Source: Granulicella pectinivorans
GTDB taxonomy: Bacteria > Acidobacteriota > Terriglobia > Terriglobales > Acidobacteriaceae
NCBI RefSeq assembly: GCF_900114625.1
Contig: NZ_FOZL01000002.1
Span: forward strand, 434,001-498,000
Direction of reading: 5' to 3'
Length of the DNA: 64,000 nucleotides
Part shown: positions 56,712-64,000 of the stretch, piece after piece
Position numbering within the stretch: position 1 is the stretch's first letter
Layout of the letters: every line of letters starts with the position of its first letter
Notes under the pieces: model-generated
The model's database searches: none
Told to the model about the DNA's origin: nothing
What the model saw: only the letters and a program-made list of their open reading frames with translations
Translations under genes and position numbers: made by a program

Positions 56712-59165
56712 ATGACGCGCTATCCTGCCTTAACGATGACCAGCACCGCAACCACGTCAATGCGCATGCTATTCGGCTCCATGCTCTTTCTCGCATCCAC
56801 GAGCGCGTTCGCGCGTCCCTTTCAAATCGTGGTGCCCGCGTCGCAGACCGTGCAGGAGCGTGCTCTCACCACCATGCTGGTGGAAGAGTCGGCAAAGCGC
56901 ACCTCGTCTGGCGGCAAGCCCAGGGTCGAAAACGCTCTTCCCCTCGAAGGCAACGACGATATCCTCCTCATCGCTCCACGCACAGAGGTCCTGCGCATCC
57001 TCTCGCCCGATCTGCGCGTGCCATGGCAGGATGCTCTGCGCGAACTCCATCCAACGGATCATCCCGAAGCCTTCTCCGTCGTCAGTCTCCCCCATCGCGG
57101 AGCGCGGATCACCATCGTCGCCGGCAACGATGCGCGTGGCGAACTGTTCGGTGCCGGCTGGGTTTTGCGGCAGATGCGCTTCGCCAGCGGAACCGCGATT
57201 ATCCCCGCCAAACTCAACACCTTTCAGGCTCCCGACAAGGCCGTGCGCGGACACCAGATCGGCTACCGCTTCAAGAACAACACCTATGACGCATGGACCC
57301 TAGCGCAGTTCGAGCAGGGGATTCGCGATCTCGCCATCTTCGGTGCCAACACCATCCAGGTCATCGCACCGAACTCCGACGATGCACCCACCAGTCCCCT
57401 CTATCCGGCGCCCGCTTTGGATACGGTGCTCGGCATCTCCGGGATTCTTCAGAAATACGGCCTCGACTGCGATCTCTACTATCCCGAGATGCGCACCGAC
57501 TACACGAAGGCCGACCAGGTCGAGGCCGAACTCCATGACTTCGAGGCGCTCGTCCGTACGATGCCACGGCTTGATGCCCTCTACGTTCCCGGCGGAGACC
57601 CGGGCCACACGCCACCCGAAGTTCTCTTCCCCATGCTGAAGAGGCAGGCCGCTATCCTGCGCCGCTATCATCCCAACGCAACCGTGTGGCTCTCCGCGCA
57701 AGGCTTCGACCGAGGCCGCTACGAGACCTTCTACCGTCTCATGGCGCAGAAGCCTGCGTGGCTCACCGGCATCTTCTTCGGACCGCAATCGCGCGATACC
57801 TTCCAGACGCAGCGCAGCAGAATTCCAGCGCAGTTTCCTATGCAGTTTTATCCCGACATCGCCCATACGATGCACGCGCAGTTCCCCATCCCGGAATGGG
57901 ATCCAATCTTCGCGCTCACGGAAGGACGCGAGCCGATCTGTCCGCGTCCCTCTGCGTTTGCTGCGATCTATCGGCACTACGCTTCACTTGATACAGGTTT
58001 TGTTACCTATTCCGAAGGCGCGAACGACGACCTGAACAAGATGCTCTGGAACCAGCTCGGCTGGTCTCCCAAGACGCCCATCGACAGGATTCTCCGCGAG
58101 TACGCACGATGGTTCCTGCATCGTGAAAGCGAACAGGAACAACGCACTCTCGAAGCGATCAAAGGGCTTGAAGAGAACTGGCGCGGGCCGATCATGAGCA
58201 ACCGGCAGATTCACAGGACCTTCGCACTCTTCGACGAGCTTGAGCGCGAGGCAACGCCCTTGCAAGCCACGCACAACGGACCGTGGGAATCGCTGCTGTA
58301 CCGCGCTACCTATGACGACTATCTGCAACGCAGGCTCGCTCGGGAACGTGGCACCGAACGCAGAGCTCTTGCCGCACTCAGTGACACGGGAGACGCAGCC
58401 AACCGTGTTGCCAACGCCGAACGCCTTCTTCTGGCAAGTACCCCGGATCCGCAGGAGCAGTCTGAACACGACCGTCTCTTCACGCTTGCCGGCGAACTCT
58501 TTCATGACTGGGGTATGCAGCTCAGCGTCAAGCTCTACGGTGCCTCCAACTGGGAGCGCGGTGCGAACCTAGACCGCGTCGATACTCCGCTGACCGAGGC
58601 GGTCTGGCTCCATCGCGCGATGGACGCTGCCTTGCACAAGCCCGATGAACCCGCTCGGCTTGCTGCCTTGCAAGAAATCACGCACTGGACCTCACCCACG
58701 TCCGGCACGCTCTACGACGACCTCGGCGACTCCACTGCGGAGCCGCATCTCGTCCATCGCACCACATGGCAGGATGACCCAGCGATGTATGGCACAGCCA
58801 TCGACGGCATTGCGGACCGTACCCTCGCCGACGGCTGGCGTCTGTCCTGGCTCGACTACGCCGAGACGCTCTATGAGACGCCGCTCGAGCTCGAATATGC
58901 TGACCTCGATCCGCACCGCACCTACCGTATCCGCATCACCTATGCGGGCGAGGACTATGCTTTGCCCCTGCGTCTTACGGCTAATGACATCGAGATCCAT
59001 CCGGCACGGAAGCGGACCTCGAACCCCGAGACCGTCGAGTTCCCAATCCCCTCCGCGGCAGTCGCCGGCGGCCACCTTCACCTCCGCTGGACGGGCCCCG
59101 CAGGCGCAGGAGGAAGCGGTCGTGGACGCCAGGTCGCCGAGGTTTGGCTCCTGCCTCAGCCCTAG
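56712..59165 (+). CDS. Secreted glycosidase-like protein of unknown specificity
   Basis: 817 residues. A signal peptide ends near ASTSAFA (about residue 35). The N-terminal part (about 36-165) has a GH20b/GH67-type domain: RITIVAGNDARGELFGAGWVLRQ. A probable TIM barrel follows (about 170-480: QIGYRFKNNTYDAW, DLAIFGANTIQVIAPN, DALYVPGGDPGHTPP, ATVWLSAQGF). Then a helical region and a C-terminal beta-sandwich (about 700-817). No catalytic pair can be named with certainty. Context argues for an extracellular or periplasmic hexosaminidase-type enzyme that supplies the transporter. The start could be 56712, 56736 or 56760. Its stop overlaps the cutC stop. Confidence 0.7.
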   Translation: MTRYPALTMTSTATTSMRMLFGSMLFLASTSAFARPFQIVVPASQTVQERALTTMLVEESAKRTSSGGKPRVENALPLEGNDDILLIAPRTEVLRILSPDLRVPWQDALRELHPTDHPEAFSVVSLPHRGARITIVAGNDARGELFGAGWVLRQMRFASGTAIIPAKLNTFQAPDKAVRGHQIGYRFKNNTYDAWTLAQFEQGIRDLAIFGANTIQVIAPNSDDAPTSPLYPAPALDTVLGISGILQKYGLDCDLYYPEMRTDYTKADQVEAELHDFEALVRTMPRLDALYVPGGDPGHTPPEVLFPMLKRQAAILRRYHPNATVWLSAQGFDRGRYETFYRLMAQKPAWLTGIFFGPQSRDTFQTQRSRIPAQFPMQFYPDIAHTMHAQFPIPEWDPIFALTEGREPICPRPSAFAAIYRHYASLDTGFVTYSEGANDDLNKMLWNQLGWSPKTPIDRILREYARWFLHRESEQEQRTLEAIKGLEENWRGPIMSNRQIHRTFALFDELEREATPLQATHNGPWESLLYRATYDDYLQRRLARERGTERRALAALSDTGDAANRVANAERLLLASTPDPQEQSEHDRLFTLAGELFHDWGMQLSVKLYGASNWERGANLDRVDTPLTEAVWLHRAMDAALHKPDEPARLAALQEITHWTSPTSGTLYDDLGDSTAEPHLVHRTTWQDDPAMYGTAIDGIADRTLADGWRLSWLDYAETLYETPLELEYADLDPHRTYRIRITYAGEDYALPLRLTANDIEIHPARKRTSNPETVEFPIPSAAVAGGHLHLRWTGPAGAGGSGRGRQVAEVWLLPQP

Positions 59166-59842
59166 ACCCCGCGCAACAGCTCCAACATGCGCCGCACAGT
59201 CACGGCATCGACCCGCCCTTGCGGACCTTCCGTCATCGACCCATGAAAGTGCGTAGCCCCGGTTACCCGCGCGAGATGTGCCGCATCGCGCAACCGAAGC
59301 CCTCCGCCAGCGGCAATCGCAATCCGTCCCGCAGATCGCGCCACAAGCCTCGCTAAAGCCGAAGCCCCGGCAACCACATCAGGCTCGCCCCCCGAGGTCA
59401 GCAACCGGTCGCATCCTGTCGCGATGACATCTTCAAGGGCCTCGTCCAGATTCACCACGTCATCGAATGCGCGGTGAAAGGTCACCTGCATGGGCCGCGC
59501 GCGATCCACCAGCTTCCGCGTGCGCTCCACATCCACCGTACGATCTGACCGCAGCACGCCGAAGACCACGCCTGCCACCCCAAGCGGCTTTGCCTCATCC
59601 ACTTCGTGCAGCATGGTTGTGAACTCGGTTTCGGAGTAAACAAAGCCCCCAGCCCGAGGCCGTATCATCACATGCACCGGAAGACCGCTCTGAGCGATCG
59701 CCTCGTTCACAAGATCCACCGAAGGCGTCAGCCCGCCAACATCCAGCGCGGAACACACCTCAAGCCGAGCCGCGCCACCGTCGCGTGCAGCATGACACGC
59801 CGCAACCCCTTCCACACATACTTCAAGAATGATCTCTCGCAT
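59162..59842 (-). CDS. cutC: CutC family protein
   Basis: 226 residues, TIM-barrel CutC family named for copper homeostasis in E. coli. Motifs: ILEVCVEGVAACHAARDGGAARLEVCSAL, VHVMIRPRAGGFVYSE, MQVTFHRAFD and RLLTSGGEPDV. Length is normal. The actual biochemical function in the family is disputed. It is the last gene of the minus-strand operon; the YVTN lipoprotein gene stops 3 bases upstream of its start. Its TAG stop and the TAG of the convergent glycosidase-like gene share one CTAG. Confidence 0.93.
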   Translation of the reverse strand: MREIILEVCVEGVAACHAARDGGAARLEVCSALDVGGLTPSVDLVNEAIAQSGLPVHVMIRPRAGGFVYSETEFTTMLHEVDEAKPLGVAGVVFGVLRSDRTVDVERTRKLVDRARPMQVTFHRAFDDVVNLDEALEDVIATGCDRLLTSGGEPDVVAGASALARLVARSAGRIAIAAGGGLRLRDAAHLARVTGATHFHGSMTEGPQGRVDAVTVRRMLELLRGV

Positions 59843-59845
59843 CGC

Positions 59846-60895
59846 TTACCGCGGCAGGACAAGAACGCCCCATGGGCTCGATCCTGCCTTGATCTTTCTC
59901 GTTACCGTATTCGTCGCAAGGTCAACCACCGAGATGTCGTTCGAAGGCCCGTTCGCCGAGTAAAGCGTCCTCGCATCCGGCGACAGCGCAATGCCCCAGG
60001 GACGTGCGCCTACCTCGACAGAATTTGTAACCGTGTTGGTTGCAGTATCGATCGTGAACACCTTATGCCCACGGCCCGTGCTGACATATAGCCTGGTCGC
60101 GTCGGGCGACAACAGCACCGCCATAGGCTTAATCACTCCCGGCTTACCAATCTCAATCGGCTTGATCACCGTATTCTTTTTCGCATCCGCCAGGACCACC
60201 GTACCGTCGTTCTCCGCGTTTACATACGCCTTTGAGCCATCCGGCAGGAACGCCACGGAACGAGGCCGATGCCCAATCTTGAAGGTCTTCAAAATCTTTC
60301 CGGCCACCGGGTCGAGCACGGCAATCGTGCCCGTCTCCTCGGACGTCACCCACACCAGCTTGCCGTCCGGCATCACCTTCACGCCTTCCGGCTGCGCCCC
60401 CACCTTCACCGAGTTCACCACGGCCCCCGTTGCGGTATCGACGACGCTCACCTCCTCCGCATCTTCGTTCGAGATGTAGAGTTGCGTCCCATCCTTGCTC
60501 ACATCGAAGTTCTCGGGGTCCGACCCACCCTTGATGATGCGCACCATCTTATTTTGCGCCACGTCGAAGACGCCGATACCATCGGCGTTCTTGTCCGGCG
60601 GAGGCAACGTGCTCTCATCGACATCCGGTCCGGCGATGGGCGATCCGCTCAACGCCACATAGATCGTCTTGCCATCCGGACTCGCATGAATCCCTCTTGG
60701 CCTCTTGCCCAGCGGCACCGTCGCAATCACCTGGTCGGTTCCCGAGTCGATCACCGTCAAATCTCCCGAAACCTCGTTCGTCACATAGATCCGTGGCGCG
60801 TTCGACTCAACAGGTGCGGACGCCGTCTCCGTCTTCGGCTGCTTGCACCCAGTGGCCAACACGGCCAGACCAACACCAAGCAATACCTTCCGCAT
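59846..60895 (-). CDS. YVTN beta-propeller lipoprotein
   Basis: 349 residues. The lipoprotein signal ends at LATGCKQP (Cys17). Seven to eight YVTN-type blades follow: RIYVTNEVSGDLTVIDSGTDQV, KTIYVALSGSP, TQLYISNEDAEEVSVVDTATG, KLVWVTSEETGTIAVLDPVAGK, KAYVNAENDGTVVLAD, TRLYVSTGRGHKVFTIDTAT, RTLYSANGPSNDISVVDLATN. It is a periplasmic scaffold or electron-transfer-associated propeller. Related propellers accompany PQQ dehydrogenases and cytochrome c. The start at 60895 is set by the signal peptide, two bases after the upstream gene's stop. Confidence 0.9.
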   Translation of the reverse strand: MRKVLLGVGLAVLATGCKQPKTETASAPVESNAPRIYVTNEVSGDLTVIDSGTDQVIATVPLGKRPRGIHASPDGKTIYVALSGSPIAGPDVDESTLPPPDKNADGIGVFDVAQNKMVRIIKGGSDPENFDVSKDGTQLYISNEDAEEVSVVDTATGAVVNSVKVGAQPEGVKVMPDGKLVWVTSEETGTIAVLDPVAGKILKTFKIGHRPRSVAFLPDGSKAYVNAENDGTVVLADAKKNTVIKPIEIGKPGVIKPMAVLLSPDATRLYVSTGRGHKVFTIDTATNTVTNSVEVGARPWGIALSPDARTLYSANGPSNDISVVDLATNTVTRKIKAGSSPWGVLVLPR

Positions 60896-60897
60896 CG

Positions 60898-61674
60898 TTA
60901 TCTCCCTTTGAACGTAAAGTTGGCCGTGGCCTTCGCCTGCGCTCCCACGGTGACGGTCTGTTCCTGCGTCCCAAGCTTCTCCTGCCACACCGCGAGCGTA
61001 TAGGTACCCGGCGGCAGGTTGCTGATTGTGAACGATCCATCCTCGTCCGATACCGCAAAGTAAGGACTGTCCACCACGCCAATCCACGCATGCATCCAGC
61101 TATGGATGTTGCACTTCACCGGAATCATGATCTCCGGTTTCACAAACTTGCGTGCCAGCGGAGGATCGCCCGCCCCCTGGCTATGGTTCCACTCGCGATT
61201 CACCTCTGCCATCGGATGAATGTTATGCGTCACCGGATCGGAGTTCACAACCTGCAACACCTGTCCGACTTGGATGCCCATCACACGCGGATGAAACCAG
61301 CATCCACTCTGGTCGATGACGATCGGCGCGGATGGCACCGCAAACGCCTTCCCCTCAAGCCCGCTCTTGACGTAGACAAACGCGTTGGCAAGCTGGCCCT
61401 TACTCCCCACCATCAGCGATTCATCATGCGCCTTGCCATGGTAAGCCTCCACACACGCCGGCTCGTTGCTCATGTCGATCGCAGCACCGGCAGCGGGACG
61501 CTTCCCCGTGAAGTGAATCGTGCCCGTCACGCTCGCCGCAGTCGCGGGATCCACCTTGAAGTAGTTCGGAGCAGGCACAACCTTCGCGGTACTCGCAGGC
61601 TCCTGTGCCTTGCGCGTGCAGCCGCCCACCATCACCAACACGAGCGAAAGAGCGAGAAGTGTGTGTGTTCGCAT
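60898..61674 (-). CDS. Cupredoxin-like lipoprotein with carboxypeptidase-like domain
   Basis: 258 residues. The lipobox is MVGGC (Cys19). A cupredoxin-type region has potential type-1 copper ligands His150 (THNIHP), Cys188, His191 and Met194 in VKCNIHSWMHAWI, the C-x2-H-x2-M arrangement seen in methylamine-utilisation-like proteins. A C-terminal carboxypeptidase regulatory-like beta-sandwich (SDEDGSFTISNLPPGTYTLAVW, about 209-230) follows. It could shuttle electrons between the PQQ dehydrogenase, the di-haem peroxidase and the membrane. The start at 61674 is set by the signal; the next gene starts 2 bases after its stop. Confidence 0.85.
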   Translation of the reverse strand: MRTHTLLALSLVLVMVGGCTRKAQEPASTAKVVPAPNYFKVDPATAASVTGTIHFTGKRPAAGAAIDMSNEPACVEAYHGKAHDESLMVGSKGQLANAFVYVKSGLEGKAFAVPSAPIVIDQSGCWFHPRVMGIQVGQVLQVVNSDPVTHNIHPMAEVNREWNHSQGAGDPPLARKFVKPEIMIPVKCNIHSWMHAWIGVVDSPYFAVSDEDGSFTISNLPPGTYTLAVWQEKLGTQEQTVTVGAQAKATANFTFKGR

Positions 61675-61684
61675 CGCTACCACT

Positions 61685-62734
61685 TTACTCCTTCGCAGGA
61701 GGTCCGGCATTCACCGGCATGCTGCCATTCAAAGACCTCAGGAACTCAACAAGATCCGCACGATCCCGCGCCGAAAGATGCAGCGGCTGAATCAGAGAGT
61801 CAAGTTCCGGGCTTGAATTCCCGCCTCCCGCATAGAAGTCGATCACATCCTCCAGCGTCTTCAAGCTGCCATCGTGCATATACGGAGCCGACAACGCAAC
61901 ATTGCGCAGCGACGGGGTCTTGAAAGACCCCGTGTCGGCCTCTTCCTTCGTCTGGCTGAATCGTCCCGCATCGGTAAACTGCCCCTCGCCATTCACGCCC
62001 GCGCCGGTGTTATGGAACTTGCCATCGGTGAACAAAGCATATTTGTTACCGATACTGTGACAAATCACGCAGTTACCCTTCGCTGGATCGGTGAACAGGG
62101 CAAGCCCATGAATTGCCGCAGGCGAAAGCGCCGTTTTATCGCCTCCATACTCATAGCGATCGAACGCCGAGTCCCCACTCAGCAGGGTTCTCTCGAAGCT
62201 CGCGAGTGACTTTTCAATCTTCGTAATGGTCACATCGCCGGGACCGAATGCTTTCACGAAGGCCGCGCGATACGCTGCATCCTTGCGGATCTTCGCGACG
62301 GAGACATCATGCGGCTGATTCATCTCGGTGAGCCCGATCAGAGGATCGGCCGACTGCTCCTCCAGCGTGCGCGCCCGCCCATCCCAGAACTGCACCGGCG
62401 AGTATGCCGCATTCAGCAAGCTCGGCGCATTCCTCACACCCGTCACACCACCTACCCCCAGTGAGACACGCCGCGCGTCCGTAAACTCAAGCTTCGGGTT
62501 ATGACATGTCGAGCACGCAACCGTATTGTCCTTCGAAAGCCGCGGATCGTAGAAGAGCTGTCGGCCCAGGGCAATCGTCTCCGCAGTCGGTGGATTGTCA
62601 GCCGGATACGGAACAGCCGGCAGGCCGAGCGGAGCCTTGATCTCCACCACAGCACCCACCGGCCTGTCGCTTCCCGGCGACTTGCATCCCACAGCACCCA
62701 GCATCAGGGCCGCGAGCCACAGTGCCCGTTTCAC
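61685..62734 (-). CDS. Di-haem cytochrome c peroxidase / MauG-family lipoprotein
   Basis: 349 residues. The two c-type haem sites are ACSTCH (Cys74, Cys77, His78) and NCVICH (Cys222, Cys225, His226). A lipobox-like LGAVGC (Cys17) suggests membrane anchoring. The GRQLFYDPRLS start, FWDGRARTLEEQ and TPSLRNVALSAPYMHDGSLKTLEDVI are family hallmarks. It may reduce H2O2 or, like MauG, modify a partner protein. The start codon is GTG at 62734 and overlaps the PQQ dehydrogenase stop as GTGA, so the two are translationally coupled. Its 3' end overlaps the upstream frame of the cupredoxin gene only in non-coding sense. Confidence 0.92.
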   Translation of the reverse strand: MKRALWLAALMLGAVGCKSPGSDRPVGAVVEIKAPLGLPAVPYPADNPPTAETIALGRQLFYDPRLSKDNTVACSTCHNPKLEFTDARRVSLGVGGVTGVRNAPSLLNAAYSPVQFWDGRARTLEEQSADPLIGLTEMNQPHDVSVAKIRKDAAYRAAFVKAFGPGDVTITKIEKSLASFERTLLSGDSAFDRYEYGGDKTALSPAAIHGLALFTDPAKGNCVICHSIGNKYALFTDGKFHNTGAGVNGEGQFTDAGRFSQTKEEADTGSFKTPSLRNVALSAPYMHDGSLKTLEDVIDFYAGGGNSSPELDSLIQPLHLSARDRADLVEFLRSLNGSMPVNAGPPAKE

Positions 62735-64000
62735 TTCGCCGCGTTCGGCAAGGCCCACGCAAACAGCACGCCGCCGGCGCTCGTCAACACATACTGCCTG
62801 CCGTTGAGCATGTACGTCGTCGGCGAGCTCTGCATGCCCGAGCCCATGCCTGCGTGCCACAGCGTCTTGCCGTCCTTGGTCCGCAACACCAGGAAGTTCC
62901 CCATCCCGTCGCCCGTAAATGTCAACCCGGACTCGGTCGTCATCACCCCCGCACCCGACGGCTGCCCAAGCTCGTGCTTCCAGCGAATCTCGCCTGTCTG
63001 GTAGTCGATCGCCTCGATCACGCCCTTGCCCCACAGACCATAGTCCGCGCCCGCCCAGCCATAGTCACCATCGGCCGGCTTCTGGAAGTAGAGGCTCCAA
63101 CTCGGATGCGCATCCACAATAAACAAGCCCGTCTTCGGATCGAAGCTTGGCGAACGATAGTTCGTCAGGCCTGCTTCATCGGGAGCAATCAGGCGTCCAT
63201 CACGTGCCGGATCCTTATCCGGATCGAACTGAGGCTGCCCCCTCTCATCCAGGCCCTTCGCCCAGTTCACCGGCCCAAACGGAACCGTCAGCAGGTTTTT
63301 GCCGGTCACGCGATCCAGCACGAAGAAGTAACCATCGCGCGAGGACTGCATCAACATCTTGCGCTGCTGCCCTTTGAACGGCCCATCGACCAGCACCGGC
63401 GTCTCCACCGCATCCCAGTCATGATCGTCGTGCGGCGCAGGCTGGAAGCCCCACACCAGCTTGCCCGTATCGGCGTTCAACGCCACGATGCTGCCCGTCC
63501 ATTCATTGTTGCCGGGACGAGCCTTGCCGTTCAGCACAGGAGTCGGATTGCCCGTGCCCCAGTAGATCAGGTTCAGTTCAGGATCGTAGGTACCCGGCAT
63601 CCACGTCGTTCCGCCCGTCGAGTACCCCGGCGACCCCTTTGGCGGGTTCACATCCCACTTCCACTGCAACTTACCCGTCTCAGGATCGAACGCCTGTAGA
63701 AACATCGGCAGGTTATCCATGTCGCCGCCTACGCCCGCCAGCACATGGTTGCCGACGATCAGCGGCGCTTCGGTCGTCCAGTAGCCTAGCGCATGATCCG
63801 CCACGGGAATGTTCCACAACACCGTGCCGTCCGAGCCGCGCAGGCAGACCATATGGGCATCCGGCCCCATGAAGTAGACCTTGCCCTTATAGACCGCGAC
63901 GCCTCGCTGGCCGATATGATCGCCCGTGTTGGGCGGATAGGTATAGTGCCACAGCGTATGTCCGGTCAGCGCATCGACCGCCCAAAGATTGTCGGGCACA
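62731..64000 (-). CDS. PQQ-dependent dehydrogenase (quinoprotein alcohol/glucose dehydrogenase type), 5' end outside window
   Basis: The C-terminal about 423 codons of an eight-bladed quinoprotein. Trp-docking-type blade repeats are clear: LWAVDALTGHTLWHYTYPP, VYKGKVYFMGPDAHMVCL, LQAFDPETGKLQWKWDV, IVALNADTGKLVWGFQ, FVLDRVTGKNLLTV, IEAIDYQTGEIRWKHELG. The active-site-like GGTTWMPGTYDPELNLIYWGTGNPTP and DAVETPVLVDG are typical of PQQ alcohol dehydrogenases. No haem c domain is fused, so electrons must pass to a separate carrier, fitting the co-operonic haem and cupredoxin proteins. It lacks the N-terminus because the window ends. Confidence 0.92.
   Translation of the reverse strand, partial: VPDNLWAVDALTGHTLWHYTYPPNTGDHIGQRGVAVYKGKVYFMGPDAHMVCLRGSDGTVLWNIPVADHALGYWTTEAPLIVGNHVLAGVGGDMDNLPMFLQAFDPETGKLQWKWDVNPPKGSPGYSTGGTTWMPGTYDPELNLIYWGTGNPTPVLNGKARPGNNEWTGSIVALNADTGKLVWGFQPAPHDDHDWDAVETPVLVDGPFKGQQRKMLMQSSRDGYFFVLDRVTGKNLLTVPFGPVNWAKGLDERGQPQFDPDKDPARDGRLIAPDEAGLTNYRSPSFDPKTGLFIVDAHPSWSLYFQKPADGDYGWAGADYGLWGKGVIEAIDYQTGEIRWKHELGQPSGAGVMTTESGLTFTGDGMGNFLVLRTKDGKTLWHAGMGSGMQSSPTTYMLNGRQYVLTSAGGVLFAWALPNAAK

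Overview
This 64 kb window is GC-rich chromosomal DNA that looks like Acidobacteriota, class Terriglobia (Granulicella, Edaphobacter or Terriglobus-like). The inference rests on a PadR-controlled MacB/FtsX permease of the acidobacterial ADOP type, a large outer-membrane receptor with an N-terminal carboxypeptidase-like domain, several YVTN/beta-propeller lipoproteins, a TreS-maltokinase fusion and short intergenic palindromic repeats. No rRNA, tRNA, CRISPR array or prophage was seen.

Layout. 1-10.1 kb: a truncated propeller lipoprotein, treY-treZ (trehalose from alpha-glucan), and a DUF5666 secreted protein paired with an OmpA/TonB-type receptor; the two share Gly-rich segments. 10.2-20.9 kb: an almost contiguous purine/ureide catabolic block with uricase, HIU hydrolase, OHCU decarboxylase, allantoinase, allantoate amidohydrolase, ureidoglycine aminohydrolase, an ureidoglycolate-amidohydrolase-like M20 enzyme, an aldehyde dehydrogenase and a divergent guanine deaminase. 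A DUF7002 gene is embedded in antisense. Homoserine dehydrogenase follows. The xanthine dehydrogenase that would link guanine to urate is at 40.1-43.7 kb, so a guanine-to-glyoxylate route can be assembled from this window.

20.9-25.6 kb: a ThuA-like protein, an MDR oxidoreductase divergent from its probable TetR repressor (clear operator), and an M13 peptidase. 25.7-36.8 kb: alpha-glucan/trehalose block II with GH15, GlgE, a TreS-Mak fusion, a GT81-like protein, an MscS-related membrane protein and a lone acyl carrier protein. Together with treY/treZ this gives the cycle trehalose - maltose - maltose-1-phosphate - alpha-glucan - trehalose. 36.8-39.8 kb: an ADOP permease and PadR with a palindromic operator. 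40.1-45.6 kb: xanthine dehydrogenase and a CHASE3-like/GAF/GGDEF protein.

45.67-47.94 kb: a complete IS1595-family transposon with 24-bp terminal inverted repeats and a perfect 8-bp target duplication. It carries two non-transposase passenger genes of lower GC. 48.3-59.2 kb: PI-PLC and ThuA proteins, then an amino-sugar (NagR/NagB-II/NagK/NagP/NagX-like) cluster with two candidate shared operators and an uncharacterised glycosidase-like protein. 59.2-64 kb: a tightly packed minus-strand operon (PQQ dehydrogenase, di-haem peroxidase, cupredoxin-like lipoprotein, YVTN lipoprotein, CutC), cut by the window end.

The most unusual items are the cargo-carrying IS1595 transposon, the shared operator candidates in the amino-sugar cluster, the two ROK proteins that have lost the canonical zinc site, and the putative copper/PQQ electron-transfer operon.
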